Assembly (NCBI RefSeq): GCF_028771845.1
Contig: NZ_CP118270.1
Coordinates: 3,038,001-3,102,000 of the forward strand
DNA length: 64,000 nt
DNA from: Paenibacillus marchantiae
GTDB lineage: Bacteria > Bacillota > Bacilli > Paenibacillales > Paenibacillaceae
Direction: 5' to 3'
Part shown: positions 17,736-26,710 of the stretch, one piece after another
Layout: each line of letters begins with the position of its first letter
Numbering within the stretch: the first letter of the stretch is position 1
Program-made: the position numbers and the translations under genes
The notes under the pieces: generated by a model
What the model was told of the DNA's origin: nothing
What the model saw: only the letters and a program-made list of their open reading frames with translations
The model's database searches: none

Positions 17736-18839
17736 ATGATTAGTGAATTTCAGGATACAGTGCCTCGACCAACGAATGGATTCCCGCCTGTACATCTGGA
17801 TAACAACAAGTATGAGAATGTCCTGGAACATCTGGATAGCGGTATAATGTTGTTTGACAGTAACGGTGTATTGACGTTTATTAACGTTCAAATGGCAAAA
17901 TTGTTGGAGCTTCCTAGGAGTCTATTGAGCGGCTGCACCCTGATGCAAATGCTGCATCATCCACAGATGAGCCGATTCAAGAAAAAGAAAATTTTACGCA
18001 TCTATCGGGAAACTATCTTTCATCGTAAGCGCTATCATGAATTGATTGACGAGTATGGCAGGCATTGGCTGGTTACAGTAACGTACGGGGATCAGATGGA
18101 TGGGGACTTCCTCTTCAGTGTGAAGGATGTTTCCGATTATAAACAGATTGAGCAGACCGCTTATCAGAATGACAAACTTGCAATGTTGGGGCGGATTTCG
18201 GCGTCGATTGCCCATGAGATTCGCAATCCTTTGACGGCTATCCGCGGATTTATCCAGTTGCTTCGTCCTCATTTGTTGCAATTGGGGAAAGACGAGTACG
18301 CTCGAATCATTCTAACGGAGATTGACAGGGCGAACGACATTATCTACGAATTTCTGAATTCCTCGAAACCGTCAGCTCCTCAGAAGACCATTATTTCTGT
18401 TAACTCTTTGCTCAAAGAGGTGGTCTTGCTGACAGAAAGCGAAGGATTGATGAAGGGGTGCGAGATCACCCTGGATGAAGCAGAAGTCCCGTTAAATGTG
18501 TCCATTGATGTCAAACAGATTAAGCAGGTAATTTTGAATATGGTTAAAAACGCAATGGATGCCATCGAGGATGTGGGCGAAGAGCATACTGGCTTGATTC
18601 AGATCTCTACGGGAACCGAGAACAAGTATGTGCAGATATCCATTGCTGATAATGGACAGGGAATGGATCACAACACCCTTGTGCGCCTGTTTGACCCGTT
18701 TTTCACCACCAAGGAGAGCGGAACAGGGCTGGGACTTTCCGTGAGTTACCGCATTATCAAAAATCACGGAGGCAATATTTCTGTGGATAGCAAAAAAGGG
18801 GAAGGCACCCGGTTCATCATTATGCTTCCCTTGGTGTAA
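17736..18839 (+). CDS. PAS-domain sensor histidine kinase (sporulation-kinase type)
   Basis: This 367-residue cytoplasmic kinase has an N-terminal PAS domain (YENVLEHLDSGIMLFDSNGVLTFIN), then the HisKA H-box SIAHEIRNPLTAIRGFIQLL with the phosphorylated His, and the HATPase_c domain with N-box VILNMVKNAMDAI, G1 ADNGQGM and G2 GTGLGLSVSY. No membrane segment is seen. ATG 17736 follows AAGGAGG (17721-17727); earlier in-frame starts lack one. No response regulator is adjacent, as for Bacillus KinA-KinE, which feed the Spo0 phosphorelay. A phosphorelay role is inferred. Confidence 0.87.
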   Translation: MISEFQDTVPRPTNGFPPVHLDNNKYENVLEHLDSGIMLFDSNGVLTFINVQMAKLLELPRSLLSGCTLMQMLHHPQMSRFKKKKILRIYRETIFHRKRYHELIDEYGRHWLVTVTYGDQMDGDFLFSVKDVSDYKQIEQTAYQNDKLAMLGRISASIAHEIRNPLTAIRGFIQLLRPHLLQLGKDEYARIILTEIDRANDIIYEFLNSSKPSAPQKTIISVNSLLKEVVLLTESEGLMKGCEITLDEAEVPLNVSIDVKQIKQVILNMVKNAMDAIEDVGEEHTGLIQISTGTENKYVQISIADNGQGMDHNTLVRLFDPFFTTKESGTGLGLSVSYRIIKNHGGNISVDSKKGEGTRFIIMLPLV

Positions 18840-18855
18840 ACACAAGAGTAATGCG

Positions 18856-18895
18856 AACAGGAATTGGCTAACCCGCCGATTCCTGTTGTTTTTTG
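18856..18895 (+). terminator. Terminator after the histidine kinase gene
   Basis: AACAGGAAT (18856-18864) pairs with ATTCCTGTT (18879-18887), followed by GTTTTTTG. Confidence 0.85.
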
Positions 18896-18966
18896 TTAGG
18901 GCGATTAGGGTTATAGTTAGAATGAATGCGAATACATAGCTCAATTTACGGGAGGAAGAACCAATT

Positions 18967-19935
18967 ATGAATATCCAGGGAATGGAACAAATGAACAAAC
19001 AGCTAATGGACCATGTAGGGAAGATCATTGTGGGCAAAGACCATACGATTGAGCTTGTGATGACAGCAATTATTGCCTCAGGGCATGTCCTGCTGGAGGA
19101 CGTACCCGGTACGGGAAAAACCATGTTGGCCAAATCAGTAGCCTCTTCACTGGACTGTACCTTCCAGCGTATTCAGTTCACACCGGATCTTTTGCCATCC
19201 GATTTGACAGGTATTCATTTTTTCAACCAAAAAGAAGGTGACTTTGAATTCAGACCTGGCCCCCTGTTTGCCAACTTGGTGCTGGCAGATGAGATTAACC
19301 GGGCTACACCGCGTACCCAATCCAGTTTGCTGGAGTGTATGGAGGAACGGCAGATCAGTATTGATGGTTCAACCAGACAGCTGGAACGACCATTTATCGT
19401 CATTGCCACACAAAACCCGGTAGATAACCAGGGAACTTTTCCATTACCCGAGGCACAGATGGATCGTTTCATGATGAAGATCCGAATGGGCTATCCAAGC
19501 AGTGAAGAAAGTGTAGAAATTCTGAGACGTACGGTAGCGAGCCTTTCTGTTGCCGATCTGTCCGCTATCATTAGTCGCGAGCAGCTGCTTGAGGCACAGA
19601 GCACTTATACATCGGTCCAAATCGACGAAGATCTATTACGATATATTATCCGTCTGACAGAAGCGACTAGGCAGCATCCCGAGCTTTCACTGGGCGTAAG
19701 TCCACGAGGAGCTCAGGCGTTGCTCAAGGCAAGTCAGGCCTGGGCTGCTTTACATGGCAGAGACTTCGTTCTCCCTGATGATATTAAATTATTGGCGGAG
19801 CCCGTGTTAGCCCATCGGCTTGTATTTCGTAACCGGGTGAGACAACAAGAGGGCTTGGCGGAGCGTATTATTCAGGAACTTCTGAGCCAGATTGAAGTGC
19901 CGACGGAGAATCTTGCTACAGGCAGCGGGCGATAA
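18967..19935 (+). CDS. MoxR-family AAA+ ATPase
   Basis: This 322-residue ATPase acts as a chaperone-like factor, usually with a VWA or DUF58 partner. Walker A is EDVPGTGKTMLAKSVA, Walker B LVLADEINRATPRTQSSLLECMEERQ, sensor 1 is the FIVIATQNPVDNQGTFPLPEAQ segment, and a C-terminal lid follows. GGGAGGA lies about ten bases before ATG 18967. It is the first gene of a three-gene unit with DUF58 and DUF4129 proteins, spaced by 3 bases and a 4-base overlap. Confidence 0.92.
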   Translation: MNIQGMEQMNKQLMDHVGKIIVGKDHTIELVMTAIIASGHVLLEDVPGTGKTMLAKSVASSLDCTFQRIQFTPDLLPSDLTGIHFFNQKEGDFEFRPGPLFANLVLADEINRATPRTQSSLLECMEERQISIDGSTRQLERPFIVIATQNPVDNQGTFPLPEAQMDRFMMKIRMGYPSSEESVEILRRTVASLSVADLSAIISREQLLEAQSTYTSVQIDEDLLRYIIRLTEATRQHPELSLGVSPRGAQALLKASQAWAALHGRDFVLPDDIKLLAEPVLAHRLVFRNRVRQQEGLAERIIQELLSQIEVPTENLATGSGR

Positions 19936-19938
19936 CAT

Positions 19939-21054
19939 ATGGCATTACTATGGCTTGTCGTTGTTGGAGGCATTGTTATTGGAGTACACGGCATATGGTT
20001 CGGCCGTCCGGCTTTACGCAAGCTGAAGTATACCAGACAGTTCAGCAAAATGCGTTGTTACGCCGGGGATGAGCTGGAGATGGTTGAGACGATTGCGAAT
20101 GAAAAACGAATATCGGTTCCATGGCTCAGACTTGAAGCTATGATGCCAGTTTCATTTGTATTCCGTTCCGGCTCAGGCATGGATATCAGTCAGGGAGATA
20201 TTTATCAGAATCATAAAAGTATCTTTACTTTGAAACCGTTTACCCGTATTACGCGCAAGCATCCTTTTGTATGCAGTAGACGTGGGATCTACACGTTAAA
20301 CACCGTAACCATGACCGGAGGGGACTTGTTCGGCCTTTGGCGTACCTCGAAGCCTATTCCCGTTCATCTGTCCATGGTCGTCTATCCTTCACTTGTTCAT
20401 GCGGAGGATCTGCCTGCGATTTATCAGGTATGGCAGGGTGAGGTTGAAGTATCCCGTTGGATTGTTGAAGATCCCTTTCTGATTCTCGGGGTACGACCGT
20501 ATGGTGCGGGTGATCCGATGAACCGTATTCATTGGAAAGCGAGTGCACGCACAGGAGAATTGCAGGTTTATAAGCAGGGATGGACTGCGGACCCTCAATC
20601 CTGGATTGTGGTTAACATTCAGGAGTCAGCAGACATGTGGAGTGTCGTTACCCGCCCCGAGATGATCGAACGGGCACTCCGTTATGCGGCAACAGCCGCG
20701 GTAGATGCGATTGGAAGAGGGTTACCCGCAGGATTTGCTCATAATGGCTACCGTGTAAGTGGAGGGCGTGATCCATTACGGATTGAGCCAGATTACGGCA
20801 GTCCTCATCTGGAAATGTTACTGGAAGCTATGGCAGAGACGGAGCTGAAATGCATGGTTCCCATGGAGCAGTTCCTGAGTGATGAGGTCGAACGGAATGA
20901 AGAGGCTCAGCAGGTTCGCAGTTATCTCTTAATTACGTCCTATGTATCTCCAGCTATGGAACATGAAATTGCGCGTTTGCATGAGCAAGGCCACCGTGTG
21001 ACCATACTCCCCGTAGAGGGCGGGAAAAGCGATTCCAAGGCGGTGAGTGCATGA
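19939..21054 (+). CDS. DUF58-domain protein
   Basis: This 371-residue protein has an N-terminal membrane anchor (LLWLVVVGGIVIGVHGIWFG) and the DUF58 core, recognised by the motif GVRPYGAGDPMNRIHWKASART at about residues 188-209. DUF58 proteins have a VWA-like fold and pair with MoxR ATPases; the molecular job is unknown. It starts 3 bases after the moxR stop, without a clear ribosome binding site of its own, so its translation is probably coupled. It overlaps the next gene by four bases (ATGA). Confidence 0.87.
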   Translation: MALLWLVVVGGIVIGVHGIWFGRPALRKLKYTRQFSKMRCYAGDELEMVETIANEKRISVPWLRLEAMMPVSFVFRSGSGMDISQGDIYQNHKSIFTLKPFTRITRKHPFVCSRRGIYTLNTVTMTGGDLFGLWRTSKPIPVHLSMVVYPSLVHAEDLPAIYQVWQGEVEVSRWIVEDPFLILGVRPYGAGDPMNRIHWKASARTGELQVYKQGWTADPQSWIVVNIQESADMWSVVTRPEMIERALRYAATAAVDAIGRGLPAGFAHNGYRVSGGRDPLRIEPDYGSPHLEMLLEAMAETELKCMVPMEQFLSDEVERNEEAQQVRSYLLITSYVSPAMEHEIARLHEQGHRVTILPVEGGKSDSKAVSA

Positions 21055-22367
21055 ATGAGTCCAACAGCAACAATACCAAGGAAAAAGTACTTTTATCCTT
21101 GTCGGCCGTTCTGTTGATTGGAGTATATTTCTATCCGCTATTAACGCTTACTTCTCTCTATGCAACGGGACATTTTCCATACACATTAATGGCTATCTTT
21201 GTTATTGCTGGCTGGTTAGGTCAGTGGGTACAACACAGGTTACCAACCATCAGTGAAAAAAACACGTTTATTCGATGGGGTGCAGCGTTGCTTATGGGGC
21301 TGTTGGTCTCATTGGTTATCACACTAGTGTGGGCTTTTCCTTTACCTGATTTGCTGACTGCAGTGATATGGGGTGTAATTTCAGCCTATATTGGGTTGAA
21401 TTTTCAACCTGTTTTCCGTTCGATTTTGATTTGGCGCTTGCAGATTTGGGGTGTAGTCAGTGCAATTGTGCTTAGTGGGGCGGCCAATGGAATTGAATTC
21501 ATGCAACCTCTTCGGGCTTACACCGGAACCATATATGCAGCGGGATTAATCAGTTTTGTTGGCTGGTTGGTAGGCCAATACAGTGTGCAGCTGGATCGGG
21601 CGATATTAAATGATGGCTCAAAAAGGATCGTGTTACGTGAGTTTGCCCGGGCGAATCATCAGCGTCTGTTATGGATGCTGATTGTGATCGCAGGAATTGG
21701 TGCTTTTCCCAGTCTTGTTGCTTGGCTAGGACCACTGCGTGACCGTCTGCTTGCTTGGATCAGAGGTTTAATAGGTTCGAGTTCCAATCAGGAGCCACCT
21801 ATTACGCCTACAGCTCCAAATGAACCGCCAATGATACCTGAAGGGATGGAACCGGCAGGGGAGCCCTCTGTTTTCTGGGATATCCTGGGATGGGTAGTCA
21901 TGGGGGCTGTCGCAGTTGTGATCTTGTGGCTTATCCTACGTTTGGGACAGAAGGCGATAAACAAACTTATGGAGCGTTTCAAAGGGCTACTGCAGCCCGG
22001 TCAGAAGAAGGTAGAACCCCGGACGGAGTATGTGGACATTAGCGAAACGTTAGAGGTGCCTGCAAAAACGCGCAAATCCTGGTTCCGCAAGAAGGAGTCG
22101 CTGCCCTCACAGGAAGCTGAACGTGTTCGATATTATTATCGAAAGTGGATTGACAGAGCTGCACACCGGGGCGTGCATATACAGGGTGCACATACGCCAC
22201 TGGAGGCTGCGGAGACGATTGTTCAGCATGGGGTCAGAGAAGATGATCAGAAGCTCTCTGTAATGCTACCAGATACCTATAACGCTGTACGCTATGGGAA
22301 GAAATCTCCAGATGATTCCGAGATGAGTGAGATTGATCGGATATGGAAATCTTATCGAAGTAAATAA
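21051..22367 (+). CDS. Polytopic membrane protein with DUF4129-like C-terminus
   Basis: This 438-residue protein has about eight hydrophobic segments, six in the first half and one just before a Pro-rich loop (NQEPPITPTAPNEPPMIPEG). After the last segment comes a cytoplasmic C-terminal domain (YYYRKWIDRAAHRGVHIQGAHTPLEAAETI) of the DUF4129 type. In many Firmicutes the third gene of the MoxR/DUF58 operon is TgpA, which carries a transglutaminase domain between the membrane part and DUF4129. Here no Cys-His-Asp transglutaminase core is visible; only the membrane and C-terminal parts remain. A role in cell-envelope processing is a guess. Confidence 0.75.
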   Translation: MNESNSNNTKEKVLLSLSAVLLIGVYFYPLLTLTSLYATGHFPYTLMAIFVIAGWLGQWVQHRLPTISEKNTFIRWGAALLMGLLVSLVITLVWAFPLPDLLTAVIWGVISAYIGLNFQPVFRSILIWRLQIWGVVSAIVLSGAANGIEFMQPLRAYTGTIYAAGLISFVGWLVGQYSVQLDRAILNDGSKRIVLREFARANHQRLLWMLIVIAGIGAFPSLVAWLGPLRDRLLAWIRGLIGSSSNQEPPITPTAPNEPPMIPEGMEPAGEPSVFWDILGWVVMGAVAVVILWLILRLGQKAINKLMERFKGLLQPGQKKVEPRTEYVDISETLEVPAKTRKSWFRKKESLPSQEAERVRYYYRKWIDRAAHRGVHIQGAHTPLEAAETIVQHGVREDDQKLSVMLPDTYNAVRYGKKSPDDSEMSEIDRIWKSYRSK

Positions 22368-22451
22368 GTCGGGAATCCCTTTACTTTTCTTGTTACGTTC
22401 AAGTATCATGAGAGGAATACACAAGTTGGTCAGAAAAGGAGCAGACATTAA

Positions 22452-23408
22452 ATGAAGACAAATCATTGCAAAATAGTAGATTGTACAATCCGTGATGGCG
22501 GATTGGTAAATAACTGGGACTTTAGCGTGGACTTTGTTCAACAGCTCTATGCTGGATTGAATGAAGCCGGCGTTGATTATATGGAAATTGGATACAAAAA
22601 CTCACCTAAGCTCTTGAAAGGTGCAGAAGAAGCAGGACCATGGCGTTTTCTGAATGATGATTTCCTGCGTAAAGTAATTCCGCAAAAAGGCAATACCAAA
22701 TTGTCTGCACTCGTTGACGTTGGACGTGTGGACGAAAATGACATTCTGCCGCGCAGCGAAAGCATGCTGGATCTGATCCGTGTAGCTTGTTACAGCAAAG
22801 ATGTAGACAAGGCACTTGCTCTGGTTCAAACATTCCACGATCGTGGATATGAAACAACGCTGAACATTATGGCATTGTCTAATGTTATGGAAAATGAACT
22901 GCTGGAAGCTTTTGAACTGATCAAGGAAAGTTCTGTGGATGTTGTATACATAGTAGACTCCTATGGAAGCCTGGATCATAACGATGTGAAATATCTGGTG
23001 GAGAAGTTCAAAACTCATCTGCCGAACAAACGTCTTGGCGTTCACACACACAATAACATGCAACTGGCGTTCTCGAACTCGTTGGTAGCAGCTGAGCTTG
23101 GCGTTGAACTGCTGGATGCTTCCGTATACGGTATGGGACGTGCTGCAGGAAACTGTCCTACTGAACTGCTCGTTGCTCATTTGAAAGGCACAAAATACAA
23201 CCTGCGTCCAGTACTGGGTGTATTGGAGCAATTGATGGTCCCTCTCCGTGAAAAAGAAGAGTGGGGTTACATTTTGCCTTATATGATTACAGGTACATTG
23301 GACGAGCATCCTCGCTCGGCGATGGCACTGCGTTCGTCGGAAGACAAAGACAAGGTTGTTGATTTCTATGATAAATTGACAACACCAGAAGTGAATTTTG
23401 ACAAATAA
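22452..23408 (+). CDS. DRE-TIM aldolase-like protein (HMGL-like family)
   Basis: This 318-residue TIM-barrel protein carries the metal-binding signature CTIRDGGLVNNWDF near the N-terminus and the second metal site GVHTHNNMQLAFSN at about residue 197, the layout of 4-hydroxy-2-oxovalerate aldolase and HMG-CoA lyase. The third element DASVYGMGRAAGNCPTELLVAHL follows. It lacks the C-terminal domains of 2-isopropylmalate synthases, so it is unlikely to be another LeuA. AAAGGAG precedes ATG 22452. Its substrate is unknown; it is monocistronic. Confidence 0.8.
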   Translation: MKTNHCKIVDCTIRDGGLVNNWDFSVDFVQQLYAGLNEAGVDYMEIGYKNSPKLLKGAEEAGPWRFLNDDFLRKVIPQKGNTKLSALVDVGRVDENDILPRSESMLDLIRVACYSKDVDKALALVQTFHDRGYETTLNIMALSNVMENELLEAFELIKESSVDVVYIVDSYGSLDHNDVKYLVEKFKTHLPNKRLGVHTHNNMQLAFSNSLVAAELGVELLDASVYGMGRAAGNCPTELLVAHLKGTKYNLRPVLGVLEQLMVPLREKEEWGYILPYMITGTLDEHPRSAMALRSSEDKDKVVDFYDKLTTPEVNFDK

Positions 23409-23430
23409 GCTTGTTGCATAATTCTTGAGA

Positions 23431-23445
23431 TTGACTTCAAGTCAA
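23431..23445. repeat. Perfect 15-base palindrome
   Basis: TTGACTTCAAGTCAA is fully symmetric around its central base and is flanked by CTTG and CAAG, which extends the dyad. It is not followed by T, so it is not a terminator. It could be an operator for the divergent or downstream region. Confidence 0.45.
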
Positions 23446-23549
23446 CAAGAGATGGATCTAATACGACTATAACTTTAGCGCATTAGCGTTTTAAGTCGAA
23501 TGATGCACATGTGGCGAAAATTAGTCTAAAATACAGTTGCAAATCAAAA

Positions 23550-23585
23550 AAACATGGACTCCAATGAGGAGTTCATGTTTTTTTA
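23550..23585 (+). terminator. Terminator between the aldolase-like gene and the GGDEF-EAL gene
   Basis: AAACATGGACTCC (23550-23562) pairs with GGAGTTCATGTTT (23568-23580), followed by T to 23584. The bases from here to 23809 are AT-rich and show no gene. Confidence 0.88.
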
Positions 23586-23809
23586 GTTCTTATTGCCTTG
23601 TTTTTCTACATATCTATGAATAAATATTCCTAGGAGTGCTTATTTTTTTGTTCACGTCTGCGGAAATAAATGTTATTATGTACCAGATAGCATGTATTCG
23701 CATGTGAATTGAACGTTGGTAGATGTAAAAATGTCGAATATTGTAACAATGTAAATTTATATCGTTAAAGTTATTTCAGGATAGGTGATCCCGGGAAGGA
23801 AAACACGGC

Positions 23810-25936
23810 ATGAAGGCTAATCAGCAAGATCAGAGAAAAATAGGTTGGGTCGCGATAGGCGGCTTATTGTGTTTCCTCGCAAGTCAATGGTTTCGTTCCT
23901 CTGCAAGCTCTGATCTGATCATATCGGGTTACCCGGTTTTGACACTCTTGGGTGGCTTCGCTGCAGCAGCGGCCTGTATCGGCATTTATAATCAAAGCTG
24001 GTTATTTCAGACTCAAAGACTGACCCTCCGAAGGGTCCTTATGACTACACTGTTTTTATTAATTGGTTTATTTGAACTGGTTCACATCGTTTCTTTTGCC
24101 GAAGAAATGCCGAATGGCGCAATGGTGGAATCAGAATTCTCGCTGAAGATGATGTCGCTGGGATCTCTTGTTTGTGCGGCAGGTTTGCTGTTCATATATG
24201 CAGTTAGCGAGAGGGAAATTGCGTTACCACGCAAATTTTTACTCTTCAGCGGAACACTCGGCATTTTTGTTGTTTTGTATACAGTGGCTATTCAGGAATG
24301 GGCTGTACTGCCGAACTTGCTGGAGGGCAATGTACTTGGAGGCATGTTTACCCGAATTCATTTTCTGATCGGAATCCTGTATGGCGTGACTGCTGTTGTG
24401 TTATTCGTTCAATGGAAAAAAGGCAAAGATGGTGATCTGCCTACCATCCTTTGTGCAATTCTCTGTTTCTTCTTTGGAGAATGTTACTTTGTCTCTGCTA
24501 CGAAGATTAATGATCTCAATCTGTTGCTAGGTCTGTTAAGCGATTGTTTGGGTTATTTCTTCATCCAGAAGGGACTGTATTCGTCTGTGGTGGATACGCC
24601 TTTCCTCAAACAACAGGTGGCTGAAGCTAAAATGAACTTTATTGCTCACCATGATGATGTGACAGGGCTGCCGAATCGCCGTCGTCTTTCTCAGCGACTG
24701 AAAGTGATGATGAATGCAGCTATGGTAGAGGAGCAGCTTGTTGGAGTCTTGGTATTGAATATTAATCGGTTCAAAACGATTAATGATTCGTTGGGCCAAC
24801 AAGCGGCAAACCGTGTACTTCGTCAGGTTGGACAGCGTTTGAATCATTCTTCGCTCCCGGGAGAGGAAGTGTTCGGACTGGGAAGAGATGAATTCGTACT
24901 GACAATGACAGACTTCTGCACAACAGATACGGCGTTGCGACGGACAAGATCGATCTTGCAACTGTTCGAAAAACCTGTAACGGTGGATGGGAACGAGTAC
25001 CATCTCACGTTGGGTATTGGTATGGCGATATTTCCGCATGACGGAGACTCACCGGAAGAGATCATCCAAAATGCGGATACAGCGCTGCATAATGCCAAAG
25101 AGCAGGGAATAGAGCTAAACCGATATGCTCATGCGATGCAGATGAAAGCCCAAGAACGTTTGCAGCTTGAGAATGATTTGCGCAAAGCGTTGGATCGAGG
25201 GCAGTTCTATCTTGTGTATCAGCCGCAGGTTAATCTAGCTAGTGGTTTGATTGTGGGTATGGAGGCTTTGGTACGTTGGCAGCATCCGCTGAGAGGGTCA
25301 GTATCCCCTGGGGAATTTATTCCTCTTGCGGAGGAGAGTGGGCTGATCGTGCCACTTGGAGAATGGGTATTGCGTGAGGCCTGTGCACAGAACAAGCGCT
25401 GGCAAGAAGCAGGTTACCGCAAGCTGTGTGTATCGGTTAACCTGTCCATGAGACAATTCAGACATTCCCATCTGCTGGACAACATCAGCGGCATTCTCAA
25501 GGAAACAGGCTTGGAACCTGTTTGGCTTGAGCTCGAGATTACGGAGAGCATGACGTTTGACAAGGATCGTGCGTTTGAGCAGTTGCGCAAAATCAAGGAA
25601 ATTGGTGTGCACATCAGTATTGATGATTTTGGTACCGGGTACAGTTCACTGCACTATTTGAAAGATTTGCCGATTGACCGCCTCAAGATTGACCGTTCCT
25701 TTGTCAATGAAGTGATGGAGGACAGCAATAACGCGGCAATTGTGTCGACCATTACGTCGATGGCTCATCACCTGCAGTTGAAAGTGACGGCTGAGGGCGT
25801 TGAAAATGAGGACCAGCTTTCATTTCTTCGTGATCAGCATTGTCATGAGGCTCAAGGGTACTTTTTCAGCAAACCCATTGTGGCAGCCGATTTTGAAAAA
25901 AAATTTTTGAGAGATGTGGATAAACCCACGGGGTAA
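23810..25936 (+). CDS. Membrane protein with degenerate GGDEF and intact EAL domains
   Basis: This 708-residue protein has an N-terminal membrane sensor of about seven hydrophobic segments (residues 10-265), then a GGDEF domain (HHDDVTGLPNRRRLSQRL) whose active-site motif reads GRDEF, with the second Gly replaced by Arg. The EAL domain is complete: EALVRW, VNLSMRQF, ELEITES, DDFGTGYSS, LKIDRSF and the catalytic EGVE. It is therefore predicted to be a cyclic di-GMP phosphodiesterase with a regulatory, probably GTP-binding, GGDEF domain. The start follows GGAAGG. It is monocistronic, upstream of the tRNA pair. Confidence 0.87.
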   Translation: MKANQQDQRKIGWVAIGGLLCFLASQWFRSSASSDLIISGYPVLTLLGGFAAAAACIGIYNQSWLFQTQRLTLRRVLMTTLFLLIGLFELVHIVSFAEEMPNGAMVESEFSLKMMSLGSLVCAAGLLFIYAVSEREIALPRKFLLFSGTLGIFVVLYTVAIQEWAVLPNLLEGNVLGGMFTRIHFLIGILYGVTAVVLFVQWKKGKDGDLPTILCAILCFFFGECYFVSATKINDLNLLLGLLSDCLGYFFIQKGLYSSVVDTPFLKQQVAEAKMNFIAHHDDVTGLPNRRRLSQRLKVMMNAAMVEEQLVGVLVLNINRFKTINDSLGQQAANRVLRQVGQRLNHSSLPGEEVFGLGRDEFVLTMTDFCTTDTALRRTRSILQLFEKPVTVDGNEYHLTLGIGMAIFPHDGDSPEEIIQNADTALHNAKEQGIELNRYAHAMQMKAQERLQLENDLRKALDRGQFYLVYQPQVNLASGLIVGMEALVRWQHPLRGSVSPGEFIPLAEESGLIVPLGEWVLREACAQNKRWQEAGYRKLCVSVNLSMRQFRHSHLLDNISGILKETGLEPVWLELEITESMTFDKDRAFEQLRKIKEIGVHISIDDFGTGYSSLHYLKDLPIDRLKIDRSFVNEVMEDSNNAAIVSTITSMAHHLQLKVTAEGVENEDQLSFLRDQHCHEAQGYFFSKPIVAADFEKKFLRDVDKPTG

Positions 25937-26010
25937 GGATAGACAGGGGCGTGGACACGCTTCTGTCTTGTTTTGTTTCGAAAGATTAGGGGAGAAATGG
26001 TAAAAAGAAG

Positions 26011-26039
26011 TTGCAAGCATTGGATGATCATGGTATATT
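26011..26039 (+). promoter_or_regulatory. Sigma-A promoter of the tRNA operon
   Basis: TTGCAA (26011-26016), a 17-base spacer and TATATT (26034-26039) lie 40 bases before the first tRNA. Confidence 0.75.
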
Positions 26040-26078
26040 AATTTTGTAAAATTCATGTTAATGTTCCTCGGAACTTGA

Positions 26079-26152
26079 CGGGACGTAGCTCAGCTTGGTA
26101 GAGCACCTGGTTTGGGACCAGGGGGTCGCATGTTCAAATCGTGTCGTCCCGA
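26079..26152 (+). tRNA. tRNA-Pro (anticodon TGG)
   Basis: The 74-base cloverleaf has acceptor stem CGGGACG/CGTCCCG, anticodon stem CCTGG/CCAGG with loop TTTGGGA (anticodon TGG at 26113-26115) and the T-loop TTCAAAT. The discriminator base is A, and CCA is not encoded. It is separated by 11 bases from the next tRNA. Confidence 0.95.
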
Positions 26153-26163
26153 TCGTCATTCGC

Positions 26164-26234
26164 GCGGGTGTAGTTCAATGGTAGAACTTTAGCCTTCCAA
26201 GCTAATAGCGTGGGTTCGATTCCCATCACCCGCT
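26164..26234 (+). tRNA. tRNA-Gly (anticodon TCC)
   Basis: The 71-base cloverleaf has acceptor stem GCGGGTG/CACCCGC, anticodon loop CTTCCAA with anticodon TCC, and T-loop TTCGATT. The discriminator base is T and CCA is not encoded. It follows tRNA-Pro in one transcript. Confidence 0.95.
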
Positions 26235-26340
26235 TAACTAATGCAACACCTGAAATCCTTGTGAAAAATTCTAGAAGTTAGTTAGTGTATTTTAAGTCAT
26301 GTTTGAATGGAGAATATCACTGACTCCAAATTCAAAACCT

Positions 26341-26368
26341 TTGCTTTTTCCCCATCATCTGGTACAAT
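26341..26368 (+). promoter_or_regulatory. Promoter of the ABC-F gene leader
   Basis: TTGCTT (26341-26346) and TACAAT (26363-26368) are 16 bases apart. Transcription from here would start near 26375 and make a leader of about 335 bases before the ABC-F ATG. Confidence 0.55.
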
Positions 26369-26523
26369 AACGGAGAAATCGATACTACACATGAATGAGA
26401 GGTAACCATACGTCCCATGAAGTAAAACACATGAATTGAACCCCAGTAACTGCAGAGAGTTTATGACGCAGTCAGCCAAAAAGCGGCTGAGCAATGAGGG
26501 GATTCGTGTGTCCAAATTCAGCT

Positions 26524-26583
26524 ATGGGATCAGGTATGGAAACAGGCAGTCTGTTCTGGCTTTGCTTGTGTGTACCCTTTTAA
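26524..26583 (+). CDS. Possible leader peptide (19 codons) before the ABC-F gene
   Basis: The frame MGSGMETGSLFWLCLCVPF runs from ATG 26524 to TAA 26581-26583. The stop codon sits inside a small hairpin ACCC-TTTTAA-GGGT (26574-26587), next to a second hairpin ATACC/GGTAT (26597-26610). Such a hydrophobic peptide before an ABC-F gene fits a ribosome-stalling attenuator. No strong ribosome binding site is seen, so translation is not certain. Confidence 0.4.
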   Translation: MGSGMETGSLFWLCLCVPF

Positions 26584-26653
26584 GGGTTCTTTGTTCATAC
26601 CGTGGGGTATCTTATGCTTGTTTTTTGACGCTTTATCCAATCCTGAATTGCCT

Positions 26654-26682
26654 ACCGCCGGCTGATGCCAGCGGTTTTTTTA
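26654..26682 (+). terminator. Attenuator-type terminator before the ABC-F gene
   Basis: ACCGCCGGC (26654-26662) pairs with GCCAGCGGT (26667-26675, one mismatch), followed by seven T. It lies inside the leader, 29 bases before the start codon, so the gene can only be expressed by read-through. Leader CAGCC near 26472 could pair with its GGCTG, a possible alternative fold. Confidence 0.85.
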
Positions 26683-26710
26683 TTTTGAATTGCAGGAAGG
26701 ATGAGGCCTC

